From: a bacterium
GTDB taxonomy: Bacteria; Actinomycetota; Acidimicrobiia; UBA5794; ZC4RG35
Direction of reading: 5' to 3'
Assembly: GCA_028819835.1 (NCBI GenBank)
Contig: JAPPKR010000212.1
Span: 1 to 7,410, forward strand
DNA length: 7,410 nucleotides
The notes under the pieces are model-generated. The model saw only the letters and a program-made list of their open reading frames with translations. It did not search any database and was not told the DNA's origin. The position numbers were made by a program, and so were the translations under genes. Of this stretch, positions 6,012 to 7,410 are shown piece after piece. The stretch's first letter is position 1; the number at the start of each line of letters is the position of its first letter.

Positions 6012-7091
6012 ATGGCGGGTGCATACGGAGGAAAGAAGGCGGGACCCGTGCCGCCGGGTACCGCCGACTTCTTCAGCGACACCAAATCGATACCGTCCCG
6101 TGAGATGCGCCAAGCCGCCATGGAGGCGCCGTTGGGCGACGAACAAAAGGGCGAGTGCCCGACGACCACCGAACTCCTCGAGCGGGTGGCCGAGATGCTG
6201 GGCAAGGAAGATGCTTTGTTCATGCCGTCTGCCACGATGGCCAACGAGATCGCCGTGGCAGTGCATTGCCGCCCGGGCGACGAGATCATAACCGAGAGAT
6301 CTTCCCACCTGGTCAACTTCGAAGCCGGCGGGCCGGGTCTGCTGGCGGGGGTCCAGACCCAGATGCTGGACGGAGTCAACGGCATGTTCGGGGCGGACCA
6401 GCTCGCGGACGCCATACGGCCCAAGGGCAACCTCTACATCCCCGAGACCGCGCTGGTGCTCGTCGAACAGACCGCCAATATGGGAGGTGGAGCGGTCTGG
6501 CCCCTTGAGAGCCTGAGGGAGGTGGCCAGGGTCTCGGCCGACGCCGGCGTGGCCACTCACATGGATGGGGCGCGGCTGCTCAACGCGGTGGTCAAGACCG
6601 GGGTGTCGGCCAAGGACTACGCCAAGGGGTACGACTCCGTCACCATCTGCTTCACCAAGGGCCTGGGGTGTCCGTTCGGCGCCCTCCTGGTGGGATCCGA
6701 GGAATTCATCCAGCGAGCCTGGCGATTCCGACAGCTTCTCGGGGGAGGTTTACGCCAGTCCGGGTTCATGGCGGCCCTCTGCCTCTACGCCCTCGACCAC
6801 AATGTGGAGCGGCTCGCGGACGACCATCGACGCGCCGCTCAGATCGCCTCAACGTTGCGAGATTTGGAACTGGTGGAGCAGGTCCTGCCGGCAGAGACCA
6901 ACATCGTGATCTTCGACATTTCCCAAGACGGCCCCACCGCGGCCGACCTGGTTGATCTACTGCTGTCTCGCGGCATCTTGGTTGGCGCCTTCGGCGAGAG
7001 GCGGGTACGGATAGTCACGCACATCGGAGTCGACCAGAGCGACACCGACCGCCTCTGTGATGAGGTGAAGGTACTCCTGTCCACCGGCTGA
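6012..7091 (+). CDS. Threonine aldolase/beta-eliminating lyase family PLP enzyme, copy 2
   Basis: This is a 359-residue paralogue of the upstream gene, with no gaps in the alignment and 279 identical residues by hand count. It keeps the PLP and substrate anchors at the same positions: His99, HMDGAR with Asp185 and Arg188, FTKGLG with Lys216, GGGLRQSG, and RIVTH with Arg333. It shares the EQTAN motif in place of ENTHN. The segment at 46-49 differs from copy 1: this copy reads GDEQKGECPT with a Cys before Pro-Thr. Position 24 keeps the family Thr (FSDT), where copy 1 has Gly. Residues 281-290 diverge most (seven changes). Differences in and near the active site suggest changed specificity or hetero-oligomers, since family members work as dimers or tetramers. 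The duplicated unit starts at the ATG. Both copies look intact. Confidence 0.92.
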   Translation: MAGAYGGKKAGPVPPGTADFFSDTKSIPSREMRQAAMEAPLGDEQKGECPTTTELLERVAEMLGKEDALFMPSATMANEIAVAVHCRPGDEIITERSSHLVNFEAGGPGLLAGVQTQMLDGVNGMFGADQLADAIRPKGNLYIPETALVLVEQTANMGGGAVWPLESLREVARVSADAGVATHMDGARLLNAVVKTGVSAKDYAKGYDSVTICFTKGLGCPFGALLVGSEEFIQRAWRFRQLLGGGLRQSGFMAALCLYALDHNVERLADDHRRAAQIASTLRDLELVEQVLPAETNIVIFDISQDGPTAADLVDLLLSRGILVGAFGERRVRIVTHIGVDQSDTDRLCDEVKVLLSTG

Positions 7092-7102
7092 TCGAGTGGG
7101 AA

Positions 7103-7118
7103 AGGGGTCCTGCCCCCT
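7103..7118. terminator. Weak hairpin between converging genes
   Basis: AGGGG (7103-7107) can pair with CCCCT (7114-7118) around a 6-nt loop. It lies in the 59-bp gap between two converging genes, where a shared terminator would be expected. The stem is only 5 bp and no T-run follows on either strand, so this is a weak candidate. Confidence 0.2.
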
Positions 7119-7150
7119 GCTCACCTGCTAGTCAGTCCGCGGTTGCCGCC

Positions 7151-7410
7151 TCAACCTGTCAGAGGACCGGGTTGAAGTTGTTCGGCGCCCGCCGGCTTCC
7201 GTCTCCCCAGCCACCCGCCGGCGCCCAGCAACGTGGCTACCAGAACCAGCGGCAAGCCGACCAAAGGGATCCGCAGTGCCAACAGGTATGTCACAGCTCC
7301 CACCAGGTATGCGGTGGACACGTCCCAGCGCCTCCCGAAGAGCCTGCCGAAGGCCCGGCCCGCCGCCACGGCCACGGGGAGGTGGGAGAGCAAGAAGGCC
7401 AGCAGCCACA
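7151..7410 (-). CDS. Unidentified membrane protein (C-terminal part)
   Basis: The reading frame enters from the window edge and stops at a TGA (7153-7151), giving 85 visible residues. Three hydrophobic segments can be seen: about residues 1-17 of the visible part (WLLAFLLSHLPVAVAAG), 32-46, and 48-67 (PLVGLPLVLVATLLGAGGWL). The last is followed by GRRKPAG and a polar tail, consistent with a cytoplasmic C-terminus. The arginine-rich loop RLFGRRW lies between segments one and two. The layout recalls the last helices of bacterial multi-pass proteins with a PLVG-type final hairpin, but I do not recognise the family. A TTG codon at 7393 could start a short protein, but the frame remains open above it. 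A partial larger gene is more likely. It converges on the second aldolase-like gene. Confidence 0.55.
   Translation of the reverse strand, partial: WLLAFLLSHLPVAVAAGRAFGRLFGRRWDVSTAYLVGAVTYLLALRIPLVGLPLVLVATLLGAGGWLGRRKPAGAEQLQPGPLTG

Larger units (their letters stand above)
4834..7091 (+). repeat. Tandem gene duplication, unit 1,080 bp with period 1,178 bp
   Basis: Codons 1-359 of the two aldolase-like genes align end to end at a constant offset of 1,178 bases. Sequence similarity begins at the start codon and fades at the stop; the leaders (before 4834 and 5914-6011) are unrelated. The longest exact DNA match I found is 38 nt (5719-5756 and 6897-6934), and another is 23 nt (5638-5660 and 6816-6838). 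Confidence 0.9.

Noticed and set aside
7128..7409. Alternative minus-strand open frame at the right edge
   Set aside because: Its product is Gly/Arg-rich and featureless, while the overlapping frame ending at 7151 encodes clear hydrophobic segments.

Overview
The window is GC-rich chromosomal DNA with dense, tightly packed genes. It most resembles a high-GC actinobacterium. The best clue is the binding protein's lipobox cysteine followed by a Thr/Ala/Pro linker built from ATTxAP units. I associate that linker style with Acidimicrobiia-like actinobacteria; this is an impression from memory, not a computed placement. I see no mobile element, integrase, tRNA, rRNA or CRISPR array.

Left part (1-4599, minus strand): a dipeptide/oligopeptide-type ABC importer operon. 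In transcription order it encodes a lipoprotein binding protein (4599-2995), a DppB-like permease (2911-1982), a DppC-like permease (1985-1050), a DppD-like ATPase (1053-43), and the first codons of a second, DppF/OppF-like ATPase (46-1, cut by the window edge). The last four genes join through three successive 4-base ATGA stop/start overlaps. The one real gap in the operon, between the binding protein and DppB, holds a perfect 14-bp inverted repeat (2933-2980). It could set the ratio of binding protein to membrane parts.

Middle (4600-4833): a comparatively AT-rich divergent intergenic region carrying candidate promoters in both directions.

Right part (4834-7091, plus strand): two tandem genes for PLP-dependent proteins of the threonine aldolase / beta-eliminating lyase family. 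Each is 359 codons, they align without gaps, and I count 279 of 359 identical residues (about 78%). The fold and PLP residues are kept (DGAR, the Schiff-base Lys in S/TKGLG, RIVTH). Both copies, however, carry EQTAN where characterised threonine aldolases carry ENTHN, and both lack the usual VYGEDPT segment. Their substrate may therefore not be threonine.

Right edge (7151-7410, minus strand): the C-terminal end of an unidentified membrane protein, converging on the second aldolase-like gene.

A reasonable but unproven reading is that the importer brings in peptides or a related amino compound and the aldolase-like pair cleaves a beta-hydroxy amino acid derived from it. Divergence from a shared intergenic region is the only support for this link. 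No previously undescribed system is evident. The active-site-divergent tandem pair is the most interesting item.
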